Translations under genes and position numbers: made by a program
Notes under the pieces: model-generated
The model's input: only the letters and a program-made list of their open reading frames with translations
What the model was told of the DNA's origin: nothing
Databases searched by the model: none
Shown here: one piece after another, positions 19,861 through 33,106 of the stretch
Numbering within the stretch: the stretch's first letter is position 1
How the letters are laid out: each line of letters starts with the position of its first letter
NCBI GenBank assembly: GCA_963693285.1
Contig: OY848922.1
Coordinates: 191,001-255,000, forward strand
Source of the DNA: Xestospongia muta
Taxonomy: Eukaryota; Porifera; Demospongiae; Haplosclerida; Petrosiidae
Reading direction: 5' to 3'
DNA: 64,000 nucleotides

Positions 19861-20019
19861 ATCACATGATTTATCATTACATCATGTGACTTGATACAGC
19901 TAAGTCACATGATTTATCATAGAAACTCATTATCAATACAGAAATCACATGATCATATATAGGATCACATGATCGTACATAGAGATCACATGATAATACA
20001 TAGAGGTCACATGATACTA
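19861..20019. repeat. Spacer with seven TCACATGA motifs (decayed ~21-bp repeat)
   Basis: The 159 bp between the convergent ends of CCNB1IP1 and DARS2 contain about seven copies of TCACATGA or its complement, within a unit like GATCACATGATAATACATAG. The core is an E-box (CACATG) and matches the M-box type bound by MITF/TFE factors in other animals. The simplest reading is a degenerate minisatellite. Confidence 0.7.
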
Positions 20020-23000
20020 TTATTTCTTAATTAAAGTTAAACCATACACTGAGAGATCATCAGAATTCAAAGTGGCAGGTGCTCCACCCAATAAATCTCG
20101 ACCATAATAAGATTTTGGAAATGCAATGACCTCGCGTATACTCTGTGCCCCACTAATTATAGCTAATAAACGATCTAGTCCTATGTATAATAGAGAATGA
20201 TCAATGGTTGATGTATTATATACTTACCCAGTGCTATACCACCATGAGGTGGACAACCTGAACGTAATCCCTTTAATAGGTGACTAAAATTATTTGAGTC
20301 TATCTTTAAAATATTAAATATATGTTCCTGAAGGGCGGGATTATGGACTCTAATAGATCCTCCCCCTAATTCCCAGCCATTAATTACAAGATCATAATGT
20401 TGAGCTGGTATCTGTGATAGAGAGGACCTTAAGACAAATATATACAATTTATTTTACTTGAATTAACTCTTTATAATCAGTGGAATGTAGAGCGTTCTCT
20501 AGTCCATTTTTAGGTGCAGTAAATGGATGATGAGTGGACTTCATTATATCTAATTACATATTATTATTATAAATAATATATATATAGTACTACCTTGTTC
20601 AAGACAAAATAACGGAAATTCATTGATCCATATAAACTCATATTGAGGTGAGAGGGAGAGCAGTCCTGTGTTTTGTAATACAATACCAATATCAGTTCTG
20701 ATACGACCTAATGCAGTTAACTATATGATAATATAATATACTAATAAATATAATATACTAGTAGATATACTATAATATACTGGAATATACTAGTAGATAT
20801 ACTATAATATACATGTACTGTAATATGCTAGTAGATATACTGTGATATACTGTAATATACTAGTAGATATACTGTGTTCTACTGACCATGTCATCTTTAG
20901 TAGTATCACAATAATAGCTCATGATAATATGGGTATCTCCCTCTAATTGATCCAGTAATTGTGACATTATATGAGGATTGTTCAGACAATCTTCACCAAA
21001 TGAGCAATCATTAGTTGATATAATCTATTAATATATCAATTATTAATATATTATTAATACTAATACCTGGGGTTTCCCACGGTGACAGAATAGGATGCTC
21101 CCATTAATTAGCGGTTGGTGATCTGCTAATGTCTTCATTAACTCTTTTATTTCTACTTCTTTTAATAGATTAGTCAGCTCCTGTAATTAATATATTAATT
21201 AATTAATTATGCATTAACAATACATACCTTCCAATGAGGTACAGAGAACCCAACATGTTGTACTATAGACTGATCATGAGAGCTAAGTAATTTAAACTAT
21301 ACAAAGATATACTAATAGTATATTAATAGTATACTAATAGTATACTATTAGTATACTAATATATATTAGTATACTATTAGTATACTAATATAGAACTTAC
21401 TGACATATTATAACGTGTATCTGGTTTATCAGTACCATACTATATAAGAGGTAGTAGTTATTAACTAGTTATTAAAAGACACTCACAGTATCCATGGCTT
21501 CTCGATAAGTCATGATAGAAAAAGTTGGAGAACATATTTCTAATTTAGTGAATATTTCAGTAACTAATGATTCTGTTAACTTTATTATTCCTTCTTCACT
21601 TACAAATGACATTTCTAAATCAATCTAGAGAGATATAAAGCCACACCCACTTCATTAAATACCTGTGTGAATTCAGGTTGTCTATCACTACGTTGATCTT
21701 CGTCTCTATAGCAACGAGCAAACTGGAAATATCTGTCTATTCCACCAGCCATTAATAACTGTTTAAACTAATAAAACCAGTTATAATAACTGGTTTTAAT
21801 AACTGGTTTTTACATACTTGTTGTGGGCTCTGAGTTAGTGAGTAAAACTGTCCGTGTTCTCTGGTAGGTACTATAAACTCACGTGCTCCCTACTATTAAG
21901 TAATAATTAATTATAATTAATTACATTACCTCTGGAGTTGGTCTAAATAATGTTGGTGTCTCGACTTCAACAAACCCTATCATATCAGTAATATTATATT
22001 ATCAGTAATATAGTACATATATATTATATTATCAGTAATATAGTACATATATATTATATTATCAGTAATATAGTACATATATATTATATTATCAGTAATG
22101 TAGTACATATATATTATATTATCAGTAATGTAGTACATATATATTATATTATCAGTAATATAGTACATATATATTATATTATCAGTAATATAGTACATAT
22201 ATATTATATTATAATGTATGTACCATGTTCATGGAAGAACTGACGAACTATTTTACTAACAAGTGAACGTAGTCTAAGATTATGTTGCAATGTTGGACGA
22301 CGTATTTCCAAGTATCTCTCACGTAATTTTAACTCTTCATTAAGTTGTGTCTAAAAGATAATAGTATATAGATCCTCTTATTGCTATGGTTACCAACCTC
22401 TTCATAGGCTTTACTGAGTGGCAAAAAAGGTAACTTATTATCAGCTTCATTGAGTACAGTCAGTGAATGTAACATGACCTCAATATCACCTGTAGACATG
22501 GCCTAATAATATAATTACATAACTAGTTAATTAAAAGGGGTGGAGTCATTACTTTATTAATATTATTCACAGGTCTTTGTGATACAAGTCCATTTACTAA
22601 TACTACAGACTCTACTTGTAATGACTTTATAGTTTCTTTATGTTCCTAGACAGTGACTCCTAATAATTAACTCATTAGTAGTGTGACCACACCCACCTCA
22701 TTATCACTAACAATTTGGGTTGTACCTGTTGCATCTTTTAACGGAAGGAAAACCACACCCACTGATCCTAACACACTATATATATAATAATAACTATACA
22801 ATGCTATTGTTGACTCACCGAGGTCTTAAAACCCACCCACATAAAGTCACATGACTACCCACATGATTTGTCCGAAGTTCTCCACAAGTATGAGTACGAT
22901 ATGAGAAACTATTAAAATGAGAACCTAATATAATAAAACATAACTTATTAATTAATAATAAATGCTATACCTCTAGTTAAAATTATCCTGGTACTCAGAC

Positions 23001-23046
23001 TAGTAATAGTATAGAATGATTGGAATAGATTTCTAAATGCAGCCAT
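20020..23046 (-). CDS. DARS2: Mitochondrial aspartyl-tRNA synthetase (bacterial type)
   Basis: Many small exons from ATG 23046 ([20 protein letters not shown], a basic and hydroxylated likely mitochondrial presequence) to TAA 20020-20022. Class II features read [13 protein letters not shown] (about 20370), [12 protein letters not shown] (about 20250) and the motif 3 region [24 protein letters not shown], here split over 20090-20185. Earlier exons carry the OB-fold anticodon-binding domain (about 22500-22900). SGGS-like bacterial insert signatures and the GAD-type insertion place it with bacterial AspRS, i.e. DARS2 rather than DARS1. It charges mitochondrial tRNA-Asp. Two scraps homologous to its first exon occur inside the kinase cluster (42371 and 48319). 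Confidence 0.92.
20722..20880. repeat. AT-rich imperfect repeat (TACTAGTAGATATACTATAA) in a DARS2 intron
   Basis: Several imperfect copies of TAATATACTAGTAGATATAC fill the intron. No coding signal. Confidence 0.7.
22001..22210. repeat. 30-bp tandem repeat, seven copies, in a DARS2 intron
   Basis: Seven near-identical 30-bp units (ATCAGTAATATAGTACATAT followed by ATATTATATT), differing at only one position in two copies. Such uniformity suggests recent expansion or homogenisation. The open frame through it (repeated [10 protein letters not shown]) is an artefact. Confidence 0.95.
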
Positions 23047-23179
23047 GATAATATAATATTTAACCCTATAGGAAGTAGTTTCTTAAATAGTAAAAAATCT
23101 GTGATATTAGAAAACAATATAACTAATATATATGATCAGATAATAATATTACACACTCTGTAAAGATATATTTATTTTG

Positions 23180-23830
23180 GCAGTTATTTCATATCAGGAC
23201 ATTCAATTGCTTGTTTCATTATTGGACAATTACTGGGGTCTTCCTCAGTACAAGAGAGAATTAGATCATGAAGACATGGAGATCTTGAACGAACAAGTTG
23301 AAGCATCTCTTGGAAAACAGAAGGGTCTGGAAAACGACAAGTCATAACTTCACAGAGAAGAACACCATATAGCTATAGACATCCACTTTAGTAGTCTGAG
23401 CTTTTTTTAACATTTTTAAAAGATTCAAGAGAATACATAAGCACCTGCTGTATGTGTTATTACTTGACAAGCTTTATTAACAGTCAGAGATCTTAGTCTT
23501 CTAATGTAATAACTCAAGAGTGTCTTCATTAATAATAAGTTCATGATCTGCTTCACAGCTACTCTCTGTTCTCTAAATATACTAACAACTGATATAGCAA
23601 CCCAAGCTCCTTTACCTAACTTCTCTGTAGTAAGAGTGACCTCTTTATGACTCACTCTCCATTAGTTGTAGTCATGTTGACTTTTTAGTTTCATATTCTC
23701 AACTGTTAGATGAGCTATCTGACCTTGTAGTACTGACTCTAGTTGATTTTTATCTCTTTGAAGTTGAGTATACAAAGTTTGGAGATCAGTGATCTCTCTT
23801 TGAAGATATCATTTTATTAAAAAGAATAGT
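23180..23830 (-). pseudogene. Decayed coiled-coil/TKL kinase relic (F0), NHR-kinase-type tail
   Basis: On the - strand: a coiled-coil remnant (about 23830-23665), an in-frame stop, [19 protein letters not shown] (G-loop, 23590-23650), then a truncated jump to the activation segment and a C-lobe ([19 protein letters not shown], 23200-23350). The HRD catalytic loop is missing and frames are broken. The C-terminal sequence (QEML..RSRSP..IMKQ) resembles the NHR-kinase at 48481, not the IKLCPK tail of the five fusion genes. It sits next to the 5' end of DARS2. Confidence 0.8.
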
Positions 23831-23956
23831 AATAAAAACACACATTGTAAAAAGACTAAAAGTAAGTATAAAATATCATATAAAACTAGTACATGTCACT
23901 ATTAAAATATGTCAAACACTATTACACACTCTATCATTACTACAATAGTTAATACA

Positions 23957-26900
23957 TTACTTTGGACATAGTTTGATGTAACTATCAAGACGTTCAATAA
24001 CATCTTTCATTACTGGACGTTTATTGGGATCTTCTTTAATACAAGAACGTATTATATAATAAAGAGGTGGACATCTTGAAAAAACTTGTTGAATCATATC
24101 TTTGAAAGCAGAAGGGTCTGGAAAACGACAAGTCATAACTTCACAGAGAAGAACACCATAGCTATAGACATCCATTTTAGTTGTTAGGACTTTCTGGATT
24201 CTATGTACACTTGGTATAGACTCAGGAGCACTATATACGAGGGTACCTGTACCTTGAGTAACTGCTTGACGAGCTTTATTAGCAGAACCAAAGTCAGAGA
24301 TCTTAGTCTTCCATTTATGAGGACCTTTAGATTCTAGTAGGACATTGGCACTACTCACGTCACGATGGATAATAGGATCAGGTAGACAATGTAAGTAGTT
24401 TAGACCTACTGCTACATCACGTATTATAGTTAACATGATAGGCTCACAAGATGGATCTGGGGTGAGTTGTTTGGTGTCATAAGCACTACGTAATGAGGTG
24501 TCCATAATCTCAGTAATAATCATAGGATTACCAGATGGATCATCTAATACAGCACCAATAAACTGGAGGAGATTAGGATGACGTAACTGAGCCATTGTAT
24601 TGATCTCACGATGTAATAACTCCAGAGTTGTTTCACCAATAATGAGTTCATGCATTTGTTTTATAGCTACTCTCTGTTCTCTAAATATACCAACTCTAAT
24701 AGCACCCCAAGCTCCTTTACCTAACTTCTCTTTAGTAAAAGTGATCTCTTTATGACTTACTCTCCAGCTTTTTTCCATTGCTGTGATCTTTTGTTGAAGA
24801 AGGATGCATTCTTCTTGTTTTGTTACGAGTTCTTTTTTAACTTGTTCTAATGTCTCCTGTAACTTATGATGTTCTTCTTGTAGCTGTTGATGAGTCTTTT
24901 GCAACAGGAAGTGCTCTCCTTCTTGTTGGTCATACCTTGCTCGTAACTGAAGGTAATCAGCTGTTATCATTTCTGTAGGGGTGGGTTCATGTGATGTTTC
25001 TACTGAAGAGTTCTGGTCATAATCCAATTTTTTTAGCTTATTGACACTATACTCTAAGTCATCAAGAGTAGGGGATGGTTGTTGTGGTACTTTAATTGAC
25101 GAATTCTGGTCAAAATCCTCCTTTATCAGCTGATCAACTTTATACTTCACATCATCTAAATGAAGGGAGGGTTCTTGCGGCTCTGGAGCTAACGATAGTA
25201 AATGAAAAATAAGTATGTCAAAAAGTATATACAAGTATAAGAATTTGTTCTAGAACAAATTCTTATACTTGAAGATGTGATTGTTATATGAAAATGATAT
25301 ATTAGCTAATATATATAAGTACCATGTATGTATTAATATAACAATCCCCTACAAATCTAGTATGGCCTTACCACAATCTAGATGTAATTCAAGTAGTACT
25401 AGTATGTGAATATAACATACTTTCATTGATATCAAATATAGAATTTAGTTTGCTAGATACATCAGCAAAACTTGGTCGATCATCTGGTTTCCATTCCCAG
25501 CCTAAAAACACATGATCACATCAAGTTATTGTAAGTTAATGTTCATACAGTTTTTCATCAGTTCATATATTGCTGGTGGACAACCTTCAGAAGATAGCAT
25601 TCTATATCCAGACTCTAACAGTTTATAAACCTGTGCTAACTTAACACCTGGATAGGGTGACTTGCCATATGTTGCTAGCTCCCATAAGAGAACACCAAAT
25701 GCTATAAAAGGTATGAGGACATTTTTTTATAATAATATACTTACATACCCCAAACATCTGATTTAATTGAAAACTTGTTATAAGCAAATGCTTCAGGGGC
25801 TAACCACTTAATGGGCAACTTAGTTCCCTCACGAGCATCATAAATATCACTCTCCATGAATCGACTTAGAAGAAAATTACCCACTTTTACAAGAAAATGT
25901 TCACCAACTAAACAATTACGAGCAGCTAGATCTCTGTATAAGAGAAATAGATATGACACTTCTGTCACATATTTCACACTTACCTATGCACCATGTTTAT
26001 CTCTTCCAAATATGCCATTGCAGAGGCTACTTGCTGTGCCATATATACTAATGTCACAGCTTCTAAATCCTTTCCTTCTGGTCCTCTGAGATAGTCCAAG
26101 AGGTTCCCTTTTGGCATGTACTCTGTAATTATAAAGAAAGGAAGTTCTTGTGTACAGACCCCGAGGAGTTGGACCAAATTTGGATGTCTGACACGTTTCA
26201 TAACATTAGCTTCTTTTAAGAACTCCTTTGCATCAGTTGTCTCCTCCTACAGACAAATTAATATACATATTACTAGCTAGTATGTTGACCATATAAGGTA
26301 GTCCACTACATGTACTACATGTAAATATAGGATGTGAAAACTCTTTTAAGAGTGTTGATCACTTACTCTAAATGTCTTTACAGCCACAGTAACACCACGA
26401 CCTTTGATAACAGCTTTATAGACTTTACCATATTGCTCGTCCCTTAACTTTTGACCCATTTCTAAGTTAGACCTATCAAATTCCCATTCATCAAAGTCAT
26501 GTGACACATCATAGACAGGAAGTTTACGTGAGTTAGGTGCAGGATAACTAAGTGTAGTTGGCAAACCATCTGGACTCTTTGAGTAATGTTTAACTAACTC
26601 TGTTAGTGTATCAAACTTGGATTTTGGATAGATGTAATATTGATTGGTCACTGGGTCTGAGTGAATACGATAGTGTTTCACTTGTCCATCATAACGTAAT
26701 GATATAGAAAATTGACCTGGCTTGCTTTTGCTTTCACGTATTAAGAAACTCCCATTAATGCTGGATCCTAAACAAAGTTCAGTTTCAGCATAAGTGATAT
26801 TACCGAAAAACCATGAGTGTTTCTCAAGACTATCTACTTTGACAATATAGGATGCAGGTAGCCATCCAGTATCACCATTTCTGTTAGTACATTCTACCCA

Positions 26901-27047
26901 TGCACCTCTCTCACTGCTACGTGTTATCTTCAATTGGTCTCCTTTACGTATTGACAACTGTCCTTGTTGACTTGTGATGTAATCGTGTTTAGCAATATAT
27001 AAATCAGGATCACTCTCAACATTGATGATCTTTTCAAGGAGTGCCAT
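23957..27047 (-). CDS. Unit 1: Abl-like SH3-SH2-tyrosine (pseudo)kinase fused to coiled coil and TKL-like kinase
   Basis: Exons 27047-26367, 26246-25984, 25933-25749, 25701-25549, 25501-25421 and 25188-23957 total 2595 nt (864 residues); all phases agree. The start MALLEK at 27047 is the first ATG in the SH3 frame. Domain order: SH3 ([24 protein letters not shown]), SH2 ([14 protein letters not shown]), tyrosine kinase ([47 protein letters not shown]), Gln-rich coiled coil, second kinase ([37 protein letters not shown]). DFG of the first kinase is NFL, and its G-loop (RDEQYG) is degraded, so it is probably inactive. The second kinase is intact. The unit lacks the alternative terminal exon. 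Alternatively, two genes, but the second half has no ATG. Confidence 0.75.
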
Positions 27048-27224
27048 CTTCTATCAGATATGAGAGAATAGTTGGATCCGGAGTCAGGACTAAATGCATG
27101 ACTTGGCGTATTCAACTATATATTGGAAAATTTGATAAATTAGATAAATTGCTTTGGAATTTTACTATAATTATAGTTTTTATAACTAGTAAATTCCAAA
27201 ACAAGGTATCTATTATTTAATTAG

Positions 27225-27560
27225 CCCATGTATTGATCTCACGCTGTAATAACTGTAGAGTTGTTTCGTTAAAAATGAGTTCATGATCTGCTTCACAACT
27301 ATTTCTCTAAATATACCCACAACTAATATAGCAACCCAAGCTCCTTTACCTAACTTCTCTGTAGTAAGAGTGACCTCTTTATGACTCACTCTCCATTAGT
27401 TGTAGTCATGTTGACTTTTTAGTTTCTCAACTTTTAGATGAGCTATCTGACCTTGTAGTTCTGACTCTAGTTGATCTTTATCTCTTTGAAGTTGAGTATA
27501 CAAGGTTTGGAGATCAGTGATCTCTCTTTGAAGATATTGTTTTATTAAAAGAATAGTAAT
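27225..27560 (-). pseudogene. Coiled-coil/kinase N-lobe relic F1
   Basis: From about 27560 down: a coiled coil (QREITDLQTLYTQLQRDKDQ), an in-frame TAA before [20 protein letters not shown], then a partial N-lobe ending near the helix C region at 27225. It is truncated, with no catalytic loop. The same relic follows each fusion gene. Confidence 0.8.
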
Positions 27561-27684
27561 AAAATACACACATTGTAAAAAGACTAAAAGTAAGTATAAA
27601 ATATCATATAAAACTAGTACATGTCACTATTAAAATATGTCAAACACTATTACACACTCTATCATTACTACAATAGTTAATACA

Positions 27685-30600
27685 TTACTTTGGACATAGT
27701 TTAATGTAACTATCAAGACGTTCAATTACATCTTTCATTATTGGACGATTACTGGGATCTTCTTTAATACAAGAACGTATTATATAATAAAGAGGTGGAC
27801 ATCTTGAAAAAACTTGTTGAATCATATCTTGGAAAGCAGAAGAGTCTGGAAAACAACAAGTCATAACTTCACAGAGAAGAACACCATAGCTATAGACATC
27901 CATTTTAGTTGTTAGGACTCTCTGGATTCTATGTAGGCTTGGTACAGACTCAGGAGCACTATATACGAGGGCACCTGTACCTTGAGTAACTGCTTGACAA
28001 GCTTTATTAGCAGAACCAAAGTCAGAGATCTTAGTCTTCCATTTATGAGGACCTTTAGATGCTAGGAGGACATTGGCACTACTCACGTCACGATGGATAA
28101 TAGGATCAGGTAGACAATGTAAGTAGTTTAGACCTACTGCTACATCACGTATTATAGTTAACATGACAGGCTCACAAGATGGATCAGGGGTGAGTTGTTT
28201 GGTCTCATAAGCATCTCGTAATGAGATATCCATAATCTCAGCAATAATCATAGGATTACCAGATGGATCATCTAATACAGCACCAATAAACTGGAGGAGA
28301 TTAGGATGACGTAACTGAGCCATTGTATTGATCTCACGATGTAATAACTCCAGAGTTGTTTCACCAATAATGAGTTCATGCATTTGTTTTATAGCTACTC
28401 TCTGCTCTCTAAATATACCAACTCTAATAGCACCCCAAGCTCCTTTACCTAACTTCTCTTTAGTAAAAATGATCTCTTTATGACTTACTCTCCAGCTTTC
28501 TTCCATTGCTGTGATCTTTTGTTGTAGAAGGTCACATTCTTTTTGTTTTGTTGCGAGTTCTTTTTGAACTTGTTCTAATGTCTCCTGTAACTGATGATGT
28601 TGTAATTGGTAGGTGTCTTGTAGTTGAGAGAACTCTTTTTGCTGTTGTTGGTGATTTTTTTGCAACAAGAAGTGCTCTCCTTCATGTTGCTTATAACTCA
28701 CTTGTAACTGAAAGTAGTCTTCTTGGAGCTGTAGGTGAGCTTGTTGTAACTGAGGGTAATCTATCTGTTGAGGACTGGAGTTCTGGTTGACTTCTTTTAT
28801 TACTTGAAGTTGATGTTGTAAATTATCAAACTTAGGGGTGAGTTTTTCTGGTACTTCTATAGAAGAAGGCTCAGGACCTAACAATAATAAAATGAAAAAT
28901 ACAAATGTTGAAAAGTGGATACAAGAATAAGGATTTGTTCTAATATATCTCTTCCATATAACAATAACCTACATACTAGCACGGCCTTAAAAGAATCTAA
29001 ATATATATTCAAGTAATAATGTGAGAAGCTGAAGGGGTTTCTACTAAAATGCTACCCACATGAGGTGGATTATCTCTCCTTAATGTGGCTTCAACAGCTA
29101 TAAAGGGTTAAAATAATATTCCAACTATATATAGTATGAGAATAGAATGTACTTTCATTGATATCAGATATAGAATTTAGTTTGCTAGATAGTGATAACT
29201 CTTCTAATGATTTCGTAGACTTAGTGAAATTAACAGCGTTCTTGGGAACAGGAGGTTTAGGACCACAAGGAGGTTTAGGTGCCTTAGCGGTTTTAGAACT
29301 TGTTGAACCAGTTGTTGGACAACTTAGGATGGGAGCAGCATCTGAAGAATTAAAAGATGGTGCAGGTGGTCCTTCACCTTTACTAGGAGTAACAGATGCT
29401 ACAGGAGGTCCTTCACTTCTGCTAGGAGTGGAGTCACTTTGTTTACGTGGTTGTCTTGGAGGTGGTGGGTGTAGCACTGCTGGTGGGTGCTCTTCTGACT
29501 GTACTCTGTTCATAGGAGGTGGAGGAAGTGCTCTATTTGACTGTGATGGTAGATCTGGAGAGTTTTTATTCCCTGTTTGAGCAGGAAAGAAATGAGGTGT
29601 ACCTCCGTTTATGTGAGGACGTCGAGGTAGACATTGTGATAACAGAACATGAGAAGCTATAGGGGTTTTTACTGAAATGCTATCCACACGAGGTGGACTC
29701 TCTCCTCTTAATGTGGCTTCAACAGCTATAAAGGGGTTAAAATAATATTCTAAATAGTACTTGAATATAACATACTTTCATTGATATCAGATATAGAGTT
29801 TAGTTTGCTAGATACATCAGCAAAACTTGGTCGATCACCTGGTTTCCATTCCCAACCTAAAAAAACACAAGAACACATCAAGTTATTGTAAGTTAATGTT
29901 CATACAGTTTTTCATCAGTTCACATATGGCTGGTGGACAACCTTCAGGACATTTCATTCTATATCCAGACTCTAACAGTTTATAAACCTGTGCTAACTCA
30001 ACACCTGGATAGGGTGACATGCCATATGTTGCTAGCTCCCATAAAAGAACACCAAATGCTATAAAAGGTATGAGGACATTTATGACAATATAATTACATA
30101 CCCCAAACATCTGATTTAATTGAAAACTTCCCAGAAGATAATGCTTCAGGGGCTGTCCACTTGATGAGGAACTTAGCTCCCTCAGGGACATTATAAATTT
30201 CACTCTCCATGAATCGACTGAGACGAAAATTAGCCACTTTTACAAGAAAATGTTCACGAACTAAACAATTACGAGCAGCTAGATCTCTATATAAGAGAAA
30301 TAGATATGACACTTCTGTCACATATTTCACACTTACCTATGTACCATGTTTATCTCTTCCAAGTATGCCATTGCAGAGGCTACTTGCTGTGCCATATATA
30401 CTAATGTCACAGCTTTTAAATCCCTTCCTTCTGGTCCTTTGAGATAGTCCATGAGGTTGCCTTTTGGCATGTACTCTGTAATTATAAAGAAAGGAAGTTC
30501 TCGTGTACAGACCCCAAAAAGTTGGACCAAATTTGGATGTCTGATACGTTTCATAACATTAGCTTCTTTTAAGAACTCCTTTGCATCAGTTGTCTCTTCC

Positions 30601-32031
30601 TATAGACAAATTAATATACATATTACTAGCTAGTATGTTGACCATATAAGGTAGTCCACTACATGTACTACATGTAAACATAGGATCATTAGGATGTGAA
30701 ACCTCTCTTTATGCCTACTACAATTTTGACTACCAAAACATAATTTGTATGTTTTAACCTACTATTAATTTATTCTATTTATGTTTTTAATAAAGTAGTA
30801 GGTGTTTCTGTACTTTGATATGCTAAGTAGGAGATAATGTATTAGACATCAAAGGAGTAAGCAAATGCTGGATAAACTGAGTTGATCACTTACTCTAAAT
30901 GTCTTTACAGCCACAGCAACACCACGACCTTTGATAACAGCTTTATAGACTTTATGATATTGTCCTTCTCTTAACTTTTGACCCACTTCTAAGTTAGACC
31001 GATCAAATTCCCATTCATCAAAGTCATGTGACACGCCATAGACAGGAGGTTTACGTGAGTTAGGTGCAGGATAATGGAGGGTGGTTGGCAAACCATCTGG
31101 ACTCTTTGAGTGATGTTTAACTAACTCTGTTAGTGTATCAAACTTTGATTTTGGAGTGACATAATATTGTTTGGCCACTGGGTCCGAGTGAATACGATAG
31201 TGGAACATTCGTCCATCATAACGTAATGATACAGAAAATTGACCTGGCTTGCTTTCACTTTCATGTATTAAGAAACTGCCATTAATACCGGATCCTAAAC
31301 AATGTTCAGCTTCAGCTCGAGTGATATTACCGAAAAATCATGAGTGTTTTTCAAGACTATCTACTTTGACAATATAGGATGCAGGTAGCCATCCAGTATC
31401 ACAATTTCTGTTAGTACCTTCTACCCATGCACCTGTATCACTGCTACGTGTTATCTTTAGCTGGTCTCCTTTACGTATTGACAACTGTCCTTGTTGACTT
31501 GTGATGTAATTGTGTTTAGCAACATATAAATGAGGATCATTTTCTATATCAGTGAGATTTTCAAAAGAGTGCCATCTTCTATCAGGTGTGAGTGAGTGAT
31601 TAGAGTCAGGACTAAATGCACGACTTGTATCTTCTAGTCCTCCATTTTCTAAAGAAAGTATTTTTGTGAAGTGAAACATTAGGATGTTATTGTTGATCTA
31701 GTTAAGATACTGTGGATATCTTTGCCATAATAATACTTCCACAATGTTTATGTGTGTGTGTCACAACTATATAATATTATATTATCACTGAGGCTAAAAT
31801 AAACAGAAATACAGACAAGAACATGTATTAACAAAATGATAATGGCTAACACTTATACACAAGCTATTTACCATGTAGTGTAGTTTCAGAATTTTCTTGA
31901 GGGTCAATATAGGAACCTGGTGTTCCTGGTACAGCAGGAGTGGCAGGAACTGGAGGTTGTGGACGTGTTGTTGTCTTGCCTATTGTTGATCGCTTTACGT
32001 TTTGACAACTGTCCTTGATGACTTGTGACAT
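27685..32031 (-). pseudogene. Unit 2: Abl-like/TKL kinase fusion with Pro-rich exon, interrupted by a nonsense codon
   Basis: Exons 32031-31872, 31648-30894, 30599-30337, 30286-30102, 30058-29906, 29856-29776, 29725-29153 (Pro-rich) and 28877-27685 total 3363 nt in consistent phase. TGA at 31340-31338 replaces the first SH2 tryptophan (HS-stop-FFGNI), so full-length protein is not expected unless the codon is read through, spliced round or polymorphic. The SH2 Arg is His (FLIHES), DFG is NFR, and the G-loop is GQYH. The Pro-rich exon (191 codons) carries PPPP and PxxP motifs and ends in a copy of [12 protein letters not shown], the same residues that end the kinase exon. The second kinase ([17 protein letters not shown]) is intact, so a downstream start could still make it. 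Confidence 0.7.
29009..29097 (-). other. Alternative terminal exon, unit 2
   Basis: An acceptor TTTATAG precedes a phase-1 exon reading [15 protein letters not shown] and ending HIIT-stop (TGA 29009-29011). Splicing to it would end the protein after the tyrosine-kinase part. Confidence 0.6.
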
Positions 32032-32061
32032 AATCGTGTTTAGCAATATATAAATCAGGAT

Positions 32062-32412
32062 CTGTTATAGCAAATTTTGTCCTATTGAAAACTGTCCTAT
32101 GATAAACATTATCTGTTATTATTTATTATTTATTCTACGGGATAAAATTTATCAAACAATTTTTATCTTATATTAGGACAAGAAATATTAGAAAATTTTT
32201 ATCCTACAAACAAAAACTTATCCTAGAACATAATAACTTACTGCCAATTTTTATCCTAGGATAAACTTACTCGAAATGATTTTATCCTAGGATAAGATTT
32301 CTCAAGATAATTTCATCCTAGGATGAAATATTTCAAACAAAATATCTCAATGTACTTTCTATGTTAAGACTAATAACCAAACTAGATGACCAATTGTTAG
32401 TTATCCATGTTG
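32062..32412. mobile_element. Fold-back element copy E1 (right half deleted)
   Basis: The left arm begins CTGTTATAGCAAATTTTGTC and contains repeated TTTATCCTAGGATAAA palindromes, then the centre (AATGTACTTTCTATGTTAAG). It joins an SH3-exon fragment at about 32412; the right arm is missing. Confidence 0.75.
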
Positions 32413-32533
32413 AGAGTAATATATAAATCAGGATCACTCTCAACATTGATGATCTTTTCAAAGAGTGCCATCTTCTATCAGATATGAGAGAATAGTTGGA
32501 GTCAGGACTAAATGCATGACTTGGCGTACTCAA
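32413..32533 (-). pseudogene. Fragment of an SH3-SH2 first exon
   Basis: About 120 bp homologous to the 5' part of unit 1 exon 1 (AFSPDSNYSL, then [18 protein letters not shown] in the other frame), cut at the junction with element E1. Confidence 0.75.
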
Positions 32534-32639
32534 CTATATATTGGAAAATTTGATAAATTAGATAAATTGCTTTGGAATTTTACTATATAGTTTTATAACT
32601 AGTAAAATTCCAAAGCAAGGTATCTAATATTTAATTATC

Positions 32640-32975
32640 CATTGTATTGATCTCACGCTGTAATATTATTGTAGAGTTGTTTCGTTATAAATGAGTTCAT
32701 GATCTGCTTCACAACTATTTCTCTAAATATACCAACAACTGATATAGCAACCCAAGCTCCTTTACCTAACTTCTCTGTAGTAAGAGTGACTTCTTTATGA
32801 CTCACTCTCCATTAGTTGTAGTCATGTTGACTTTTTAGTTTCATATTCTCAACTGTTAGACAAGCTATCTGACCAAGCTATCTGACTCTAGTTGATCTTT
32901 ATCTTTTTGAAGTTGAGTATACAAGGTTTGGAGATCAGTGATCTCTCTTTGAAGATATTGTTTTATTAAAAAGAA
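32640..32975 (-). pseudogene. Coiled-coil/kinase N-lobe relic F2
   Basis: The same relic as F1: coiled coil, shared in-frame stop at the position before WRVSHKEV, partial N-lobe, truncation after REIN. It has extra small deletions in the coiled coil. Confidence 0.8.
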
Positions 32976-33106
32976 TAGTAATAAAATACACACATTGTAA
33001 AAACACTAAAAGTAAGTATAAAATATCATATAAAACTAGTACATGTCACTATTAAAATATGTCAAACACTATTACACACTCTATCATTACTACAATAGTT
33101 AATACA

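Noticed and set aside
21980..22210. Direct repeats that could be mistaken for a CRISPR array, and a [10 protein letters not shown] repeat protein
   Set aside because: Units are contiguous with no spacers, lie in an intron, and the frame is a repeat artefact.
28548..28790. 80-residue + frames opposite the coiled coils (also at 33961, 38713, 44731, 49323)
   Set aside because: Antisense of Gln-rich coiled-coil coding; duplicated only because the units are.
29158..29580. 140-residue Gly/Leu-rich frame on the + strand (also 39324-39746)
   Set aside because: Antisense shadow of the Pro-rich exon of units 2 and 4; no splice or start support.
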